Position numbers and translations under genes: made by a program. 64,000 nt of DNA from Chryseotalea sp. WA131a (GTDB lineage Bacteria > Bacteroidota > Bacteroidia > Cytophagales > Cyclobacteriaceae), in assembly GCA_025370075.1 (NCBI GenBank), contig CP073016.1:4464001-4528000 (forward strand), in the 5' to 3' direction. This document shows positions 36,007-44,567 of the stretch, one piece after another; position 1 is the first letter of the stretch; each line of letters opens with the position of its first letter. The notes under the pieces were generated by a model. The model saw nothing but the letters and a program-made list of their open reading frames with translations, did not search any database and had not been told where the DNA came from.

Positions 36007-37238
36007 CACGCCACTAGCGCCTTAAGTCTTTTTAACAATGGCGGATGTGAATAACAAAAAAACACGTAAACCGGATGTGGATAAAGATTGTCTAAAGAAT
36101 CCACCGAAAGTTTTTTAAGTGCATTGGCTAGCGACAAACCATTAAAGGTTTGCTTCGCATACGCATCGGCCTCAAATTCATTTTTGCGACTGTAGATGCT
36201 CATGAGCAAACCAGTAATCCCTGAAATAGGGGAGAACAATATCCCAAAGGCAATCAAGTTGAGATGCAATGCTTGTTGCGTACCGCCTAGGGCAATAGAC
36301 AATTGTTGATTGAACACCATCAACGACAAAATATAAAGTGTGAAAGCTATTTGCATGGCCGAGAGTACGAACGCATACACAATATGCTTCTTTTTAAAAT
36401 GTCCTACTTCGTGTGCAAGCACAGCTACCAGTTCATCTTTGCTATGATTTTTAATGAGCGTATCAAATAGAACAATTTTCTTTTTTTTACCAATGCCAGA
36501 AAAGAATGCATTCGCTTTATTTGAACGCTTTGACCCATCCATCACAAAGATGTTATCCAACGGGAAATTTACTTTCTGTGCAAACGTCTCAATACTTGTT
36601 TTGAGTTCACCTTCTTCTAGCGGAGTAAGCTTATTGAATAGTGGCAGTATCAACGATGAGTAAAACATGTTCACAAAGAAAATGAAAGCAATGGCGATTA
36701 ATCCAAACCAAATCCAAAAGTTATCACCTATGGATTGGATCAAATAAAGTAAAATAGAAATAAGCAATCCCCCAATAATGACACCAAGGGCATACCCTTT
36801 CAACTTATCGGCAACAAAAGTTCTAATGCTTGTTTTGTTGAAGCCGTATTTTTCTTCAATCACAAAGGTGTCGTATAGTTGAAATGGAATCGTAATAATG
36901 TCTGATACCAGTATAGTGGCCCCAAAAAAAGCCAACGCTAGGGGTATTTCTTGTGTGATATAATTTCTGAGAAAATTGTCTAACCAGCCAAAACCACCTA
37001 GCACTAAAATCGACATCGACAATAAAAAACTGAAACCTTCTTTAAAAAAACCAAAGAGCGTTTGTTCGTTTGTATAACTCAAAGACTTAAGATACTTTTC
37101 TTGATCGTAGAAAGATGCTATTTCCGATGGAATTTCTTTTCGTTGTGCTTTTAAATTTACTATTTCCAAAAGTAAATCAAACACGTAGCTAACAATCGAA
37201 ATAGCCAAAATGATATAGAGTATTATTTGGGGCGTCAT
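36006..37238 (-). CDS. M48 family membrane metalloprotease (Ste24/CAAX-protease-like)
   Basis: 410 residues from the ATG complement at 37238; an upstream in-frame start at 37379 would add a poor 47-residue leader. About seven membrane helices surround the zinc site. VAVLAHEVGHFKKKH supplies H-E-x-x-H and RKNEFEADAYAKQ the third ligand Glu. SSLILPLFNKLTPLEEGEL and KRSNKANAFFSG are typical of the Ste24 subgroup of M48. It is an inner-membrane endopeptidase; substrates unknown. Convergent with the ABC ATPase and divergent from the hemolysin III gene. Confidence 0.88.
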   Translation of the reverse strand: MTPQIILYIILAISIVSYVFDLLLEIVNLKAQRKEIPSEIASFYDQEKYLKSLSYTNEQTLFGFFKEGFSFLLSMSILVLGGFGWLDNFLRNYITQEIPLALAFFGATILVSDIITIPFQLYDTFVIEEKYGFNKTSIRTFVADKLKGYALGVIIGGLLISILLYLIQSIGDNFWIWFGLIAIAFIFFVNMFYSSLILPLFNKLTPLEEGELKTSIETFAQKVNFPLDNIFVMDGSKRSNKANAFFSGIGKKKKIVLFDTLIKNHSKDELVAVLAHEVGHFKKKHIVYAFVLSAMQIAFTLYILSLMVFNQQLSIALGGTQQALHLNLIAFGILFSPISGITGLLMSIYSRKNEFEADAYAKQTFNGLSLANALKKLSVDSLDNLYPHPVYVFFCYSHPPLLKRLKALVA

Positions 37239-37336
37239 ATTCGTTTGATAACTTTGTTGCAAAGGTATTAGATTAACTTTTTTATGCAATTCACTATGTT
37301 GATCCGTGTTTGGAAAAGAGTTAGCGACAATTGGAA

Positions 37337-37990
37337 ATGAAAAACAGCAAACCCGAAGCGATAAAACGAGAACAATCAACAGGCGAAGAGATTGCCAACA
37401 GCATCAGCCACGGGGTAGCTGCAGTGGGTGCAATAGCCATCACGCCTATTATGATTGTGAAGGCAATACCTGCGGGTGCGGCTGCCGTTGTTGGTGTGAG
37501 TATCTTTGGCACTACCATGATTTTGCTCTACTTATCATCTACACTTTATCACGCCTTCACGCACAATTTAACAAAAAGGATATTCAACATTTTTGATCAC
37601 GGTGCCATTTTTCTGTTGATCGCGGGAACCTATACCCCTTTTACTTTGGGTGTGCTTCGGGGTGTGTGGGGTTGGTCTTTATTAGTAGTGGTGTGGGTGT
37701 TAGCCATTTTGGGTGTTGTTTTAAAGTCAGTAGCAGGCGCGCGCAGCGGAAAACTTTCTACCGGATTGTACCTTGCCATGGGTTGGCTGGCGGTTTTGGC
37801 GATAAAACCATTTTGGCTACACATGCCGGGTTTGGGGTTGATTTGGTTAGTGGCAGGTGGACTGATGTATTCGGCTGGAGTTTTCTTTTTTGTTGCCCAT
37901 CGAATTCGATACCATCATTTCATTTGGCACATTTTTGTAATGGCAGGCACCGCTTGTCATGTGGTGGCTGTGATGGGGTATGCTTTTTAG
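37337..37990 (+). CDS. Hemolysin III family protein (PAQR/YqfA-like)
   Basis: 217 residues from ATG 37337 with seven membrane helices. Family marks are SISHGVAAVGA, LSSTLYHAFTHN, FDHGAIFLLIAGTYTPF and FIWHIFVMAGTACHVVAV; the Ser, Asp and three His form the predicted zinc site of the PAQR/CREST hydrolases. Bacterial members are named hemolysin III but are probably membrane hydrolases. Divergent from the M48 gene with about 100 bases between. Confidence 0.88.
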   Translation: MKNSKPEAIKREQSTGEEIANSISHGVAAVGAIAITPIMIVKAIPAGAAAVVGVSIFGTTMILLYLSSTLYHAFTHNLTKRIFNIFDHGAIFLLIAGTYTPFTLGVLRGVWGWSLLVVVWVLAILGVVLKSVAGARSGKLSTGLYLAMGWLAVLAIKPFWLHMPGLGLIWLVAGGLMYSAGVFFFVAHRIRYHHFIWHIFVMAGTACHVVAVMGYAF

Positions 37991-38063
37991 CCTTCGCCCT
38001 TGGCAAGCCTGGCTACTCAACGTTTGATTTGGTAAATTGACAACCAATGCAACACCAGAGAAG

Positions 38064-38462
38064 ATGGAAAAACTGCTCTTGTATGCTGGCAAGGATCTGC
38101 AGGATTTAACTAGGGAGGAGTGGCTGAAAACCAAAGCCCCGATACTGCAGCCAATTGCCAAAAAATGGTTTACTGAAATCAAAAATTGCGGAGAGGATGT
38201 TCAAATCATTTTTCACGATGGTTATCCAATAGGGTGTGTCCACCAAGCACCATTTACCTATGTGAACGCTTTCACCGCCCATGTCAATGTTGGTTTTTTT
38301 TATGGAGCCGAGTTGCATAACCAAAACGGAATGCTGGAAGGTAGCGGAAAACGGATGCCTCACATCAAGATAAAACCGCACATAGTCTTTGATGAAAGAG
38401 AAATTGTACGTTTAATGCGGACAGCTTATATAGATATTAAAAGAAGGTTAAGAGAACAATAA
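38064..38462 (+). CDS. DUF1801-domain protein
   Basis: 132 residues from ATG 38064; TTG 38037 is an alternative. IIFHDGYPIGCVHQAPFTYVNAFTAHVNVGFF as overlapping pieces (IFHDGYPIGCVHQAPFTYV, HVNVGFFYGAELH) and the end IKIKPHIVFDE are the DUF1801/YdhG fold strands. This family binds or modifies unknown small molecules. It is three bases before the next small gene and probably cotranscribed. Confidence 0.7.
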   Translation: MEKLLLYAGKDLQDLTREEWLKTKAPILQPIAKKWFTEIKNCGEDVQIIFHDGYPIGCVHQAPFTYVNAFTAHVNVGFFYGAELHNQNGMLEGSGKRMPHIKIKPHIVFDEREIVRLMRTAYIDIKRRLREQ

Positions 38463-38464
38463 CT

Positions 38465-38755
38465 ATGAGCGAGGAGCGAATTCAGACATTACATCCCCAA
38501 GCGGGTAAAAAGAATAAGCTTATCTCATTGAAAAAATATGAGATCATAAAAGGTCAGCTACTAAAAATATTGACTAAAAGAGAATTGACCCATACGGAAT
38601 TGATGGAAGAACTTTATAGTCGAGTGAAAAATACTTTTGAAGGTGGCGTGCAATGGTATGGAGAAACTGTAAAACTAGATCTGGAAGCAAGAATGATTAT
38701 TGAAAGAACATCGAGCATGCCAGAGAAATATCGATTGAGAGAGACTGACAAGTGA
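38465..38755 (+). CDS. DUF6958-like small protein
   Basis: 96 residues, soluble. A helical winged-helix-like body (KYEIIKGQLLKILTKRELTH) is followed by VQWYGETVKLDLEARMIIERT and a basic end. The WY-xx-VKLDLEARxxIER sequence is the mark of a small Bacteroidota/Firmicutes family of unknown function, often next to DUF1801 genes. It resembles a DNA-binding module but this is not shown. Confidence 0.65.
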   Translation: MSEERIQTLHPQAGKKNKLISLKKYEIIKGQLLKILTKRELTHTELMEELYSRVKNTFEGGVQWYGETVKLDLEARMIIERTSSMPEKYRLRETDK

Positions 38756-38812
38756 GGGGTAATTTCGCCACTGCATTTGCCTAAATCCTGTGGTAATCTT
38801 CAATAAATTTAG

Positions 38813-38896
38813 TCAAAAATCCTCCGCAATATCTTCCACCTTCTTGTCTTTATCTCCATGCATGATTTTGATCACGGGCACCGAGCGGTAGGTGAG
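38813..38896. repeat. 84-base direct repeat, copy 1 (orphan 3' end of the 41.7-kb gene)
   Basis: It differs from 41705-41788 at two of 84 bases. Read on the minus strand it encodes YRSVPVIKIMHGDKDKK and ends VEDIAEDF-stop, the C-terminus of the downstream hypothetical protein (VEEISEDF). No rest of that gene is present here, so it is a severed fragment. The two copies bracket the 886-residue gene. Confidence 0.85.
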
Positions 38897-39026
38897 ATGG
38901 CTGACTTGCCCTTTTTTGGACTTTTTTATTCAATTTTAGTTTTGGAATTAGTAAGCTTGGTTTGGATTGTGACTAATTCCTGCGGTGTGGATTTTACAGA
39001 TAATCTCAAACTAAAATAAGACAAAA

Positions 39027-41687
39027 TTGACCTCGCCATTCGGAAATTTTAATAAACCAAGATACTTCTATAATAGATGGCCTTTGAACTGGCGGCCAAC
39101 AGTTTGTTTCATAATTGCGTTGATTTTAAAGTGCGTTTCGGTCAATGCGCAGAATGACTACCTGATAAACCCAACCAATTTAGACCCGCAATTTCTTTGT
39201 CGTCTTATTAAAAATGAGCAGGACAGCCTTAGAAAAAAGTTAAAACATGTTCCGCTCGTTAACCACGCAAGGTTGCAGTTTTTGGCACAAAAGGCAGCAG
39301 AGCAAAATCTCGAATTTAAGAAACTAAAGAAGACCCCGAAAAGAAAATCGTTACGAGCAGAATTGACCGATCTTGGATTTACGCTAGAGCTAGAAGGTGA
39401 GCTTTCAGTTATTACCTATTTGGAAGAGCCAATCAATTATTTTGCACCGTTAGAACTATTTACATTTCGCAACCAAACCTATAAGCAAGCTGCTAGAAAT
39501 ATTGTGGCGATGCTGAAAACCCAAGCCGCTCATTCAAGGATGATTTCAGATCCACGTGACTTGCAAATGGGAATAGGCATGGCAATAGACACCTTAACAA
39601 ATATGCTTGCAGTTGTGCAATATTTTACTGCTGGCTTACCAGAGCAAACCGCATTTTATAAAGAGTTTTCTGAAAAAGAGTCTTTTCAGGCCTATGCAAA
39701 GTCACCTAAGCCATGGTTTAAACGTGCGCCTCGCACCAACCGAAACCTCCGACTTGCACAGAAATGGACAAGCAAAAAAAGTGCTTTTGAAGGTTGGATT
39801 ACCACTTCCAAGAAAGATTTAAAGAGGGCATTCCGATGGTACCATCCACGTAGTGGGTTAGTGCTTGAAGTCAATTCAGAATCGCAATTTGAAAAGAAAA
39901 ATGCATACCTAGCCACGCCATCTCGGAACAACCAACAGGCAATTGTTAATGGCACCATTGGAACACTCATTAAGCGAAAAGAAATTATTAGCGAATGGAA
40001 AAAACAGGCCAAGCCTCAGCCATTGAAAATTCTAGGGCTAACAACTCCGTTAAAAAGATGGCCACGCTACTCATCCATCAAATTGCCAGGCACCAATCAA
40101 CAACAGAGATCTGCCCAAGTATTGGTTATCCGAAGAGGAAAGCTCTGCAATATCTTAGGGGTTTATCCAATTCCTGCTTCCGAACTTGACCCACCTTTTT
40201 CAAGACTGCCTTTTTTATTTCCCTCAGTGGGTTTTCAAATGGATAGCCTAGCTACTAATTTTTCAGATTCAAGCGCGTTTCAGGTTTATTATTTACCTGC
40301 AGTCACACAACTCCACGAGGACGACCAGCAGGCACTTTTAGGGTTAGTTCCTACTGGAGCTCAAATAAAAAAGATACGAATTCACGCGTTCGCTAGCATC
40401 GAAGGGAATGCTATTGATAATGAAAAACTGTTTAAAAAACGAGCGGCCAACATCCAAATGTTTCTTGAGCAACAAAATCTGGCATCAAGCAAAACGCAAA
40501 TGGAGCTTTTCACTGAAGAAAATTGGAAACAAATGCGAGAACAGTTGGCCACCGATACTATTCTGTTACCGCTAACTAACTCACCAGAACCTAAGATTCG
40601 GGAATATATCAATAAACATGTAGGTGATAGCTTGATCCGTTCATGGCTTGATGCACAACGCTACGCATGGATTAGTTTTGAGTTGAATTGGCCAGAGCGG
40701 AAGCCTGAATCAATTGAAAGCGTCTTAAGCCAATTTGAGGAAATTCTGAATCAACCCAAGCAAAATACCACCTCATTAAATAAGCTCGCCTTTTTACAAA
40801 GAAAGTATTATGGCCTTTTGGTAGTAAACCAACAGGCACTTTCAGACAAGCTTACCTTTCCACCCGATGTCATATTCTCATTGCTTCGTTATCAAAAAGC
40901 CGTGTTTCAATATAAACAACAAGCCTTGCTTGAAAGCAAGTTTCTTGCTGAGTTAATGGCATTGGCCAGTACCAAAGGTTTAAGTGCAACGGTTCGACAG
41001 TATTGCGTGCAGCACCATCAAGTATATCTCGCCAATGCCATGTTTCATGACTTATCTTTACTGCCCAAAGAAGAAGATTGGAATTGCCCATGGGAGAAAA
41101 ATAAAAGTTTGAATTTGATTGAGCCCAAGAAACATAAGCATGCCTATAGCGATTTACCATCGCTTGTTGAGGCACTGGATGTTCTATCCATTTTGATACA
41201 ACGATATCAACCTTACAAGATTTACCGAGAAACTATTCGATCGTTGGATTTTTACTATCTCGTTACTCTGGCTCAGGCGTTACTTCGGCAGGACAAATTC
41301 AACTATTTGCCAATGGTGAAGGGATTGGCAACTAAAATATGGAATCGACATGTAATGCCTTACACACACACGGAAAAGGAGAGTATTGAGTTTGCGTTAT
41401 TCTTCAACTTGACCAATCAGCGTTCATACTCCATTAAACTTTTGCAACCGTTGGTTATGCGCGCACATCCAAACCCTGACGCATTGATGATTTGGATTTC
41501 ATTAAACTTTAATAGCCGCAATGAACTAAAAACTGAGAATGCATTGCTGGAAGCCCGTAAATATTTAACTATAAATCAATGGTGCGAATTAGTAGGTTCT
41601 GGAAACTATATACCGCTGAACTTTTTGGAGAGATTTAAGGTGAGGAAAGCTTGGTATGAAGCCTGCAAAAGTTTGGAGTTGTATTGA
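39027..41687 (+). CDS. Large secreted protein with CAP-like and OmpA-like regions
   Basis: 886 residues from TTG 39027 (no ATG precedes the signal peptide WRPTVCFIIALILKCVSVNAQ). Residues about 50-205 look like a CAP/SCP domain: VNHARLQFLAQKAAEQNL, an AARNIVAML segment with SRMISDPRDLQMGIGMAID and LAVVQYF. Around residues 450-490, RIHAFASIEGNAIDNEKLFKKRAANIQMFL resembles an OmpA-type peptidoglycan-binding core (given as HAFASIEGNAIDNEK, FKKRAANIQMFLEQ). The C-terminal 350 residues are helical with repeat-like pairs and unassigned. It probably acts in the periplasm or at the cell wall. An 84-base direct repeat flanks it, suggesting recent arrival. Confidence 0.6.
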   Translation: MTSPFGNFNKPRYFYNRWPLNWRPTVCFIIALILKCVSVNAQNDYLINPTNLDPQFLCRLIKNEQDSLRKKLKHVPLVNHARLQFLAQKAAEQNLEFKKLKKTPKRKSLRAELTDLGFTLELEGELSVITYLEEPINYFAPLELFTFRNQTYKQAARNIVAMLKTQAAHSRMISDPRDLQMGIGMAIDTLTNMLAVVQYFTAGLPEQTAFYKEFSEKESFQAYAKSPKPWFKRAPRTNRNLRLAQKWTSKKSAFEGWITTSKKDLKRAFRWYHPRSGLVLEVNSESQFEKKNAYLATPSRNNQQAIVNGTIGTLIKRKEIISEWKKQAKPQPLKILGLTTPLKRWPRYSSIKLPGTNQQQRSAQVLVIRRGKLCNILGVYPIPASELDPPFSRLPFLFPSVGFQMDSLATNFSDSSAFQVYYLPAVTQLHEDDQQALLGLVPTGAQIKKIRIHAFASIEGNAIDNEKLFKKRAANIQMFLEQQNLASSKTQMELFTEENWKQMREQLATDTILLPLTNSPEPKIREYINKHVGDSLIRSWLDAQRYAWISFELNWPERKPESIESVLSQFEEILNQPKQNTTSLNKLAFLQRKYYGLLVVNQQALSDKLTFPPDVIFSLLRYQKAVFQYKQQALLESKFLAELMALASTKGLSATVRQYCVQHHQVYLANAMFHDLSLLPKEEDWNCPWEKNKSLNLIEPKKHKHAYSDLPSLVEALDVLSILIQRYQPYKIYRETIRSLDFYYLVTLAQALLRQDKFNYLPMVKGLATKIWNRHVMPYTHTEKESIEFALFFNLTNQRSYSIKLLQPLVMRAHPNPDALMIWISLNFNSRNELKTENALLEARKYLTINQWCELVGSGNYIPLNFLERFKVRKAWYEACKSLELY

Positions 41688-41704
41688 TTTGCAAAAAAAC
41701 TAAC

Positions 41705-41788
41705 TCAAAAATCCTCCGAAATCTCTTCCACCTTCTTGTCTTTATCTCCATGCATGATTTTGATCACGGGCACCGAGCGGTAGGTGAG
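41705..41788. repeat. 84-base direct repeat, copy 2
   Basis: Same sequence as 38813-38896 with two changes (E to D and S to A in the encoded tail). This copy is the 3' end of the intact minus-strand gene. Confidence 0.85.
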
Positions 41789-42208
41789 GGTAAGGTGCTT
41801 GTTGTGGCCTTTGAAAATCAGACTCAATGTATCTTTGGCTGTCCAGTAGTAGGTTTCCATGCGAATGCTGTAGATCGCTTTGCCATACAATTTCTCTAGG
41901 CCGCGCATAATCTGTGGGTCTTTGTCGGTGTGCACGAGTATTTCGTAGATGAGGCCTTTGTAGGTTTTGAGTTCAATCTTTTTTACAGGCACGCTGCCCA
42001 CCTTCGAATATTCAGGATGCTCTACTTCAAATAGCTTGGCCGAAAATTGTTTGTGGGCTACAATGTCTTTTTTGAATAGGGCTCCTTTTACGCTATCGAT
42101 GTGCATCCCTAGCTTTATATCTTTAAAGCCGTTTCGTTTGGCTAATTCGCTTTGCGCGAAGAGTAGGTAATTGGTGAAAACGAGCAGTGTGATTAGAATC
42201 AATCGCAT
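41705..42208 (-). CDS. Hypothetical secreted protein
   Basis: 167 residues with a signal peptide (MRLILITLLVFTNYLLFAQS). The mature part is a mixed alpha/beta domain, GFKDIKLGMHIDSVKGALF ... KLFEVEHPEYSKVG ... IYEILVHTDKDPQ, resembling small periplasmic proteins that track a ligand by a Met-x-I-D-S-V-K motif. I do not recognise the family. Its last 28 codons are duplicated at 38813-38896. It is convergent with the 886-residue gene, leaving only 17 bases between them. Confidence 0.6.
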   Translation of the reverse strand: MRLILITLLVFTNYLLFAQSELAKRNGFKDIKLGMHIDSVKGALFKKDIVAHKQFSAKLFEVEHPEYSKVGSVPVKKIELKTYKGLIYEILVHTDKDPQIMRGLEKLYGKAIYSIRMETYYWTAKDTLSLIFKGHNKHLTLTYRSVPVIKIMHGDKDKKVEEISEDF

Positions 42209-42300
42209 AGAAGTCTAAGTGTTTGTCACAGATTCACAGAGAATGCAGATTCGAAAAACAATAGCGGTGAAAATCTGAGTCATCTGTGGCTTATCAATGA

Positions 42301-42864
42301 TCATTTCGGTTCTTGAAATTGAATAGGAAATGTAACTTTGGTTTTGTCCCACAGCAGTGAGATAGTGGCCTTATCAGTTTTTTGGTCGATGAGGATGGTG
42401 AAAGGTTCGTACACTACCTCGGTGAGTGTTTCTACGGATACATCAAAGCGGAGTACATCTTGCTTGATGTTATAATTGTAAGAGCCCCACATGCCCACAT
42501 CGCTGTTGACAATGATGGTCCAGTTCCCTTTGCTGGGAATAGTCAACAAAGAATAAGTGCCGGCTTTCAACGGTTGGTTGTTGATAAGTATGTCTTTGGT
42601 GATGGTGATTTCGGTTGTTTCGTTGGCACCCGTGCGCCAGACTTGGTTATAGGGTACGGTCTTTCCAAAAATTTCGCGGCCGCGCTTGTGCGGCTGGCTG
42701 TACACAATTTTTAAGTAGGTGTCTTTATAGCGAGCAGTGGCAATGGCCAAGGGGCTTGGTCTAGGAGTGACGGCCAGTTGCGAATAGCCAACTTCAGTTA
42801 TAAATAATAAAGTAATGAGTAAAGTGACAGGTATGGCACAACTAACGAATAGTGGAGTGCGCAC
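42301..42864 (-). CDS. DUF2911-domain protein
   Basis: About 187 residues from a GTG whose complement is at 42864; a longer frame to 43017 would overlap the divergent deaminase start. A signal peptide (FVSCAIPVTLLITLLFITEV) precedes the DUF2911 domain: LKIVYSQPHKRGREIFG, PYNQVWRTGANETTEITI, KAGTYSLLTIPSKGNWTII. This Bacteroidota family is secreted and of unknown role. It is divergent from the deaminase with about 135 bases between. Confidence 0.78.
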   Translation of the reverse strand: MRTPLFVSCAIPVTLLITLLFITEVGYSQLAVTPRPSPLAIATARYKDTYLKIVYSQPHKRGREIFGKTVPYNQVWRTGANETTEITITKDILINNQPLKAGTYSLLTIPSKGNWTIIVNSDVGMWGSYNYNIKQDVLRFDVSVETLTEVVYEPFTILIDQKTDKATISLLWDKTKVTFPIQFQEPK

Positions 42865-42998
42865 TCGGGGAGATCTCGCAGGAAGGATTTGCACCAAAAA
42901 GCCCGCCCGCCCGCATAGTATAAACTGAAATGAATTTACTAAAGCCATGTTTCGGTTCGAAAGATAAGAATTTGATGGCAATTGGATATTTTTACCAC

Positions 42999-43484
42999 AT
43001 GAGTGATAAACCGGCATTTGACGATATATATATGGAGTTGGCCGTTAACCTGGCCAAGCGGAGCCACTGCATCAAGCGGCATGTAGGCGCAGTGCTTACC
43101 AAAGACACGCGGATTATTTCGATTGGCTACAATGGCCCGCCATCTGGTACGCACAATTGCGATGAGGAATGGCCACAGCAAGGTTGCCCAAGAGATTCCA
43201 AGGGAGGGTGCTCTTTGGCCATCCATGCCGAGCAGAATGCAATTTTATATGCAGTGAAAAACAAAACGGCTGTGGAGGGTGCAACTTTGTATGTCACGCT
43301 ATCGCCTTGTCTGGCGTGTTCGCGCATTATATATAGTATGGGCATCAGCAAAGTAATTTACTTAAACTCGTATGCGCAGTTTAAAGGATTGGCATCTGAC
43401 GAAGGCGTTGACTTTTTGAACAAGTTTGGGGTAACGTGCCAGCACTATGAAGGTGAACTGAGTAATGTGACGCACATGATTTAA
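42999..43484 (+). CDS. dCMP deaminase (ComEB-like)
   Basis: 161 residues from ATG 42999. An upstream frame start at 42930 overlaps the divergent gene and adds no conserved sequence. Zinc ligands and the catalytic Glu are in LAIHAEQNAILY and LSPCLACSRIIYSMG. A Cys-rich insert, CDEEWPQQGCPRDSKGGCS, is typical of dCMP deaminases and not of cytidine or guanine deaminases. It supplies dUMP for thymidylate synthesis. A strong hairpin terminator follows 29 bases after the stop. Confidence 0.9.
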   Translation: MSDKPAFDDIYMELAVNLAKRSHCIKRHVGAVLTKDTRIISIGYNGPPSGTHNCDEEWPQQGCPRDSKGGCSLAIHAEQNAILYAVKNKTAVEGATLYVTLSPCLACSRIIYSMGISKVIYLNSYAQFKGLASDEGVDFLNKFGVTCQHYEGELSNVTHMI

Positions 43485-43512
43485 ATGAGGTATTGGGCAC
43501 GAGTACCAAAAA

Positions 43513-43545
43513 CAAAAAAGGCTTCGATTCAGTCGGAGCCTTTTG
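43513..43545. terminator. Bidirectional hairpin terminator
   Basis: GGCTTCGA and TCGGAGCC pair around a TTCAG loop, with an A-run before and TTTT after. It serves the deaminase (+) and the convergent minus-strand gene that ends at 43565. Confidence 0.85.
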
Positions 43546-43564
43546 ATTTAGAATGCTTGTTCAA

Positions 43565-43885
43565 CTAAGCATTCAAAGCTTTTTCAACATCGCCAATCAA
43601 TTTGGCGGTAATGCCTTTTGTCTTTTTTGTCAATGCTTCTTTTAATATCGGCAACGCCTTTGCTGAAGTCTCGAACAAGCCCACTGGATTTTTGTCGTGG
43701 CTGTAGCTGCCGAGGCACCACTCCATTTCAGATTGTAATTCGGGTGATAGGCTTGCAGCCTTCAACTTTTCTAAAATGGTTTTAGATATGTCTTCAATGC
43801 TTACGGTTTTGCTGGCAGCGGCTGGCTTAGCGGCAGCTTTCTTTACTGCGGGCTTTGCGTCTGTTGTTTTGGCGATTTTTGCCAT
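43565..43885 (-). CDS. Ala/Lys-rich small protein of unknown function
   Basis: 106 residues from ATG complement 43885. The first 35 residues are Ala/Lys rich (AKIAKTTDAKPAVKKAAAKP), like histone H1-type tails or a disordered region. The rest is helical (ISKTILEKLKAASLSPEL, MEWCLGSYSHDKNPVGLFE, LPILKEALTKKTKGITAKL). I do not recognise the folded part. The basic tail suggests nucleic-acid contact, which is inference. A terminator is shared with the deaminase. Confidence 0.6.
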   Translation of the reverse strand: MAKIAKTTDAKPAVKKAAAKPAAASKTVSIEDISKTILEKLKAASLSPELQSEMEWCLGSYSHDKNPVGLFETSAKALPILKEALTKKTKGITAKLIGDVEKALNA

Positions 43886-44307
43886 AGGTTTAATTTTTTT
43901 TGTTACAAAGTTATGTTGATAACTTTTTAGCAAGCAAGTGTTGACGTGAGTTTATTTACGCAACCGTTAACTGAAAAAAAGAATTTGCAAACGAGTAAAG
44001 GTTGGTTTGGCTTATGATTTAGCAGGTTTACTACTGACATGTTTCATTTTTAGTTTTACGAAGTTCATTCTTCAACCATGTCTTTTCTTATGGTTTGCTG
44101 TGAAAAGGAATTCAAATTCATTCTATCTATCGTTCGGCAATTACAAATAGTGTACTGCCACGGTAAACCGAATCCCTCACTTTTTTTGCCACAGAATTCC
44201 AGGAATACAAACAGAAGTTGTGTCTTGTGGGCTGATAAAAATATCAAGTACTAGTATTTGTTCTTTGTGGCAAATACAAGTGCGATAAAAAAATTGGATA
44301 AAAAAAA
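43886..44307. other. Intergenic region with no gene seen
   Basis: A 60-residue minus-strand frame at 44065-44247 has no family resemblance and no supporting signals. Nothing else is visible apart from A+T-rich sequence upstream of the Ala/Lys-rich gene. Confidence 0.5.
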
Positions 44308-44334
44308 AGAGCAGTGATCCTAGATCACTGCTCT
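44308..44334 (-). terminator. Strong terminator of the small lysine-rich gene
   Basis: A perfect 12-base stem (AGAGCAGTGATC and complement) with a three-base loop. On the minus strand it is followed by a run of nine T. It lies about 25 bases after the small gene's stop. Confidence 0.9.
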
Positions 44335-44358
44335 CCGAGAGAATCAAGCGTTGCTTGA

Positions 44359-44424
44359 TTACTTCTTCTTCTTAGCAGCCTTTTTTGCTTTCTTAGCTGC
44401 TTTCTTAGCGGGTTTTTTTGCCAT
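44359..44424 (-). CDS. 21-residue lysine/alanine peptide gene
   Basis: ATG complement at 44422-44424 and TAA at 44359-44361 enclose 21 codons. Composition is 12 Lys, 7 Ala, 1 Pro and the start Met, beginning MAKKPAKKAAKKAKK. It mimics the C-terminal tail of histone H1-like bacterial proteins. The run of in-frame Lys/Ala codons, a strong terminator directly downstream and a 26-base palindrome upstream all argue that it is expressed. Such short Lys-rich reading frames are known in Bacteroidota. DNA binding is likely by charge but not shown. Confidence 0.65.
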   Translation of the reverse strand: MAKKPAKKAAKKAKKAAKKKK

Positions 44425-44480
44425 AGCGTTTTAATATTTTGGTTTAAAACTTACGAAATGTATAACAATTATTTAATCTG

Positions 44481-44506
44481 AAAAAATATTTTGCAAAATA
44501 TTTTTT
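44481..44506. promoter_or_regulatory. Perfect 26-base A/T palindrome upstream of the small peptide gene
   Basis: AAAAAATATTTT, GC, AAAATATTTTTT form a perfect inverted repeat of 12 bases around GC. It lies 57-82 bases before the peptide start. It could be an operator or a terminator-like element for the opposite side. No protein is known to match it. Confidence 0.5.
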
Positions 44507-44567
44507 TATGACCGAAGAAATTCATGTCGATGATTTTTTATTTCGAGCGCATAACTGCTATTTTTTT

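Noticed and set aside
44065..44247. A 60-residue minus-strand frame between the Ala/Lys-rich gene and the small peptide gene
   Set aside because: Composition unlike a conserved protein; no signals; no family resemblance.
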